The notes under the pieces are model-generated. The model did no database searches, had not been told where the DNA came from, and was given only the letters and a program-made list of their open reading frames with translations. Of a stretch of 64,000 nt of DNA, positions 61,260 to 64,000 are shown piece after piece. Source of the DNA: Ligilactobacillus animalis KCTC 3501 = DSM 20602 (GTDB lineage Bacteria; Bacillota; Bacilli; Lactobacillales; Lactobacillaceae); NCBI RefSeq assembly GCF_001434535.1, contig NZ_AYYW01000057.1, positions 1 through 64,000 of the forward strand. Reading direction: 5' to 3'. The translations under genes were made by a program, and so were the position numbers. How positions within the stretch are numbered: the stretch's first letter is position 1; every line of letters starts with the position of its first letter.

Positions 61260-63337
61260 TGGCACATACATTTTTGTTAGAGATCGGATTAGAAGAGATC
61301 CCAGCTCATGTCGTTACACCAAGTAGCCAACAATTGGTCAAAAAGATGATGGCATTTTTAGAAGAAAATCGCTTAGACTTTGATGAGATCAAAGCTTACT
61401 CAACTCCAAGGCGTTTAGCACTCAAGGTCTTAGGCTTAGCTGATAAGCAAGCTGACATTGAAGAAGAAGCTAAAGGTCCAGCTAAAAAGATCGCTTTGGA
61501 TGCCGAAGGAAACTGGTCTAAAGCTGCTCAAGGCTTTTCTCGGGGGCAAGGTTGCACGCCAGATGATATCTTTTTTAAGGAATTAAAAGGAGTCGAATAT
61601 GCTTACGTTAAGAAATTCATTCCTGGTAAGAGCGCTAAAGAAGTTTTAAGTGATGTCAAAGACGTCGTGATGGATCTTAAGTTCCCAACGATGATGCGCT
61701 GGAGCACTAATGATTTTGAATACGTGCGTCCGATCAAGTGGCTAGTATCCTTGTTGGATAAAGAAGTCGTAGATTTTGAGATCTTAAACGTTAAGGCTGG
61801 ACGCCAAACGTTGGGTCATCGTTTCTTGGGTAAGGCGATCGAGCTTACTGATGCTAATGACTATCCAGCTGCTTTAGAACCACAAATGGTGATCGCTGAT
61901 GCCAAGAAACGTAAAGAAATGATCGTTTCGCAGATCAATGAGCTTGCACAACAAAATAATTGGCAAGTAGTGATCGATCCAGAGTTGTTAGAAGAAGTTA
62001 ATAATTTGGTCGAATATCCAACTGTCTTTGCTGGAAACTTTGATCAAAAATACCTAACGATCCCAGATGCTGTTTTGATCACCTCCATGAAAGATCATCA
62101 ACGTTTCTTCTACGTAACCGATGAAGCTGGTAACTTGTTACCAAACTTTATCTCGGTGCGTAACGGGAACCAAGCTCATTTGGAAAATGTGATCGCCGGT
62201 AACGAAAAAGTGTTGACGGCACGCTTAGAAGACGCTGCTTTCTTCTATGAAGAAGATCAAAAACAAACGATCGCAGATTATGTTGAACGTTTGAAAAAGG
62301 TAATGTTTCACGATAAGATCGGCACGATCTACGAAAAGATGGAACGTGTTCACTTGATCGCACATTACTTAGGTGAAAAATTAGGCTTAAGTGACCAAGA
62401 ATTAGCCGATCTTGATCGTGCAAGTCAGATCTATAAATTTGACTTAGTAACTGGAATGGTCGGTGAATTTTCTGAATTGCAAGGTGTCATGGGTGAGATC
62501 TATGCTAGATTGCAAGGTGAAAATGAAGCAGTCTGTGTTGCAATGCGTGAAGAGTATCTTCCAACTAGTGCTGAAGGTGAATTACCACAGACAAATGTTG
62601 GGGCAGTCTTATCGATCGCTGATAAAATCGATAGCATCCAAGCCTTCTTTAGTGCAGGGATGTTGCCAAGTGGTTCTAATGATCCTTATGCTTTGCGTCG
62701 TCAAGCTTTAGGTATCGTTCGGATCGCTTTAGCTAAAGGTTGGGCCCTTTCAACCCCATTGTTACAAGCAGCAGTTGAAGCCGCTTATGCTAAACGCCCA
62801 GATCTATACGAAAAGATCGCTCCTGCTGAAAATAAAGCTATGATCCAAGATTTCATCGCAGATCGCTTGCAACAGATCTTGAATGGACCAAACTTACGGC
62901 ATGATGTGCTTGAAGCAGTAATGGCTAATAAAGCTAATGCATTTACATTGGCTCAAAAAGCCGCTGATCTTTTGGCGCAACATTTAACAGATGAAGACTT
63001 CAAAGAAAATATCGAAGCTTTGACTAGAGCAAGTCGCTTAGCTAAGAAATTAGATGATCAAAGTGATCTTACTGTTGATACAGCATTATTTGAAAACGAA
63101 GCTGAACAAGGTCTTTATGAAGCCGTTGAAGCAGTTAGAAAAGACTTCAAAGTAGCTGATCTTGAAACTAAATTTATTGCTTTGAAGAACTTACGTGAAC
63201 CGATCAATGCTTATTTTGAAAAGACGATGGTCATGGCCGATGATGAAAAGGTCAAGTTGAATCGTTTGCGTCAATTAGTACAGATCGCACGTTTGACAGC
63301 TGTCTTTGGTGCTTTAGATGCCTTGAATACTAAATAA
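61259..63337 (+). CDS. glyS: Glycyl-tRNA synthetase beta subunit
   Basis: This 692-residue subunit handles tRNA binding. It begins [18 protein letters not shown], and ends in a DALR-type anticodon region ([20 protein letters not shown]). [18 protein letters not shown] and [17 protein letters not shown] are typical. It is translationally coupled to glyQ. Confidence 0.97.
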   Translation: MAHTFLLEIGLEEIPAHVVTPSSQQLVKKMMAFLEENRLDFDEIKAYSTPRRLALKVLGLADKQADIEEEAKGPAKKIALDAEGNWSKAAQGFSRGQGCTPDDIFFKELKGVEYAYVKKFIPGKSAKEVLSDVKDVVMDLKFPTMMRWSTNDFEYVRPIKWLVSLLDKEVVDFEILNVKAGRQTLGHRFLGKAIELTDANDYPAALEPQMVIADAKKRKEMIVSQINELAQQNNWQVVIDPELLEEVNNLVEYPTVFAGNFDQKYLTIPDAVLITSMKDHQRFFYVTDEAGNLLPNFISVRNGNQAHLENVIAGNEKVLTARLEDAAFFYEEDQKQTIADYVERLKKVMFHDKIGTIYEKMERVHLIAHYLGEKLGLSDQELADLDRASQIYKFDLVTGMVGEFSELQGVMGEIYARLQGENEAVCVAMREEYLPTSAEGELPQTNVGAVLSIADKIDSIQAFFSAGMLPSGSNDPYALRRQALGIVRIALAKGWALSTPLLQAAVEAAYAKRPDLYEKIAPAENKAMIQDFIADRLQQILNGPNLRHDVLEAVMANKANAFTLAQKAADLLAQHLTDEDFKENIEALTRASRLAKKLDDQSDLTVDTALFENEAEQGLYEAVEAVRKDFKVADLETKFIALKNLREPINAYFEKTMVMADDEKVKLNRLRQLVQIARLTAVFGALDALNTK

Positions 63338-63345
63338 TTTTTCTA

Positions 63346-63380
63346 AGAGTGAGTCTAGTTTTTAGACTTGCTCTTTTTTT
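63346..63380 (+). terminator. Terminator of glyQ-glyS
   Basis: AGAGTGAGTCTA pairs with TAGACTTGCTCT (11 of 12), then TTTTTT. Confidence 0.85.
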
Positions 63381-63465
63381 CGAGCAATTATGTTGTCTAA
63401 GAGCAATGGTACAGCGTATTATTTAGATGTAAAAAAGTTGAAGGATAATTATTTTGTAATAATGC

Positions 63466-63494
63466 TTGTCAAAGACATGTCAATTTGATATAGT
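63466..63494 (+). promoter_or_regulatory. Promoter of dnaG
   Basis: TTGTCA at 63466-63471 and TATAGT at 63489-63494 with a 17-nt spacer. A hairpin GAAAGGTCG/CGACCTTTC at 63566-63595 lies between it and dnaG. Confidence 0.6.
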
Positions 63495-63624
63495 AATTGT
63501 TTACGTTTACTCTTGCAATAAAGATATATCTATTATAAAATTAGTATCGGTATAATTTTTATTATGAAAGGTCGTGCTTTGGTGTGCGACCTTTCGTAAC
63601 TATATTTAAAAATGGGGTGAGGCC

Positions 63625-64000
63625 GTGGTAAGTCAACGTAGGATACCGACTGATGTGATCGATCAGATCAGATCGGATGTCAATATTTTGGATATCATAG
63701 GCCAATATGTCCAGTTACACCGCTCAGGGAGCAATTGGTTCGGATTGTGTCCCTTCCATACAGAAAAAACGGGCTCATTTTCTGTGAATGAACCCAAGCA
63801 GTTCTTCCACTGTTTTTCATGTGGTCGCGGGGGAAATGTTTTCAAATTCTTGATGGAGATCGAGGATCTGACATTTCCGGAAGCCGTTTATCGCACAGCT
63901 GAGTTAGCCGGGATCGAGCTTGATGCTAAGTATTTACCGCAAAATATTGCTGGTGCAGAAGATACTCAGTCTGAGACCGGTAGATTAAAGCAGCTTTATG
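63625..64000 (+). CDS. dnaG: DNA primase DnaG (5' part, cut by window end)
   Basis: Only the first 125 codons are in the window. The N-terminal CHC2-type zinc finger is complete: C42 and H45 in GLCPFHTEKTGSFSV, C63 and C66 in FHCFSCGRGGN, the motif that helps recognise template sites for RNA primers. The start is GTG at 63625 behind GGGGTGAGG. In Firmicutes dnaG is usually followed by the sigma factor gene rpoD, which would lie beyond the window. Confidence 0.93.
   Translation, partial: MVSQRRIPTDVIDQIRSDVNILDIIGQYVQLHRSGSNWFGLCPFHTEKTGSFSVNEPKQFFHCFSCGRGGNVFKFLMEIEDLTFPEAVYRTAELAGIELDAKYLPQNIAGAEDTQSETGRLKQLY

Overview
The window reads as a chromosomal segment of a low-GC Firmicute of the family Lactobacillaceae. 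The evidence is the Firmicute-type PolC, an N-terminally extended L27 next to its protease Prp, T-box leaders, CIRCE and cre sites, TTG/GTG starts behind strong Shine-Dalgarno boxes, and an S. pyogenes-like type II-A CRISPR system. A Ligilactobacillus-like species is my best guess, by inference only.

Positions 1-12513 form a defence island. CRISPR array 1 has 32 repeats in view, runs off the left edge and is read leftward. Next come a McrB-McrC modification-dependent restriction pair, a lone degenerate CRISPR repeat fused to a terminator, a tracrRNA gene on the minus strand, the operon cas9-cas1-cas2-csn2, and CRISPR array 2 (14 repeats plus a degenerate end repeat, read rightward). Both arrays share the repeat and a homologous leader ending ATTTGAG.

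From 12564 to 36227 lies a housekeeping core: rplU-prp-rpmA; a convergent cell-wall amidase; pyrH-frr; uppS-cdsA-rseP-proS; polC; rimP-nusA-ylxR-ylxQ-infB-rbfA; truB-ribF; then the heat-shock operon hrcA-grpE-dnaK-dnaJ (to 37423) behind two CIRCE operators.

The stretch 37430-46360 is more accessory. Two tRNA genes, Arg(UCU) and Ser(CGA), each have a leftward lipoprotein gene downstream, and the two lipoprotein genes share an upstream element at identical spacing. Around them lie a possible integrase tail, an Fst-like toxin candidate, a truncated frame, the catabolite-controlled deoC-deoB-deoD-pdp nucleoside operon, two unrecognised small genes, and tpx with a small membrane-peptide frame.

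From 46364 to the right edge: T-box-controlled hisS-aspS; a YitT protein with three glycosyltransferases; nfo; ppsR on the minus strand; rpsU-yqeY; phoH-ybeY-dgkA-era-recO; T-box-controlled glyQ-glyS; and the 5' part of dnaG, cut by the window end.

The most unusual signal is at 5275-5332, just after mcrC. The first 20 nt of the CRISPR repeat recur there with two changes, both of which keep pairing with the local tracrRNA, followed at once by an intrinsic terminator. The 3' end of the mcrBC message could therefore be a Cas9/tracrRNA-binding, crRNA-like RNA linking the two defence systems.
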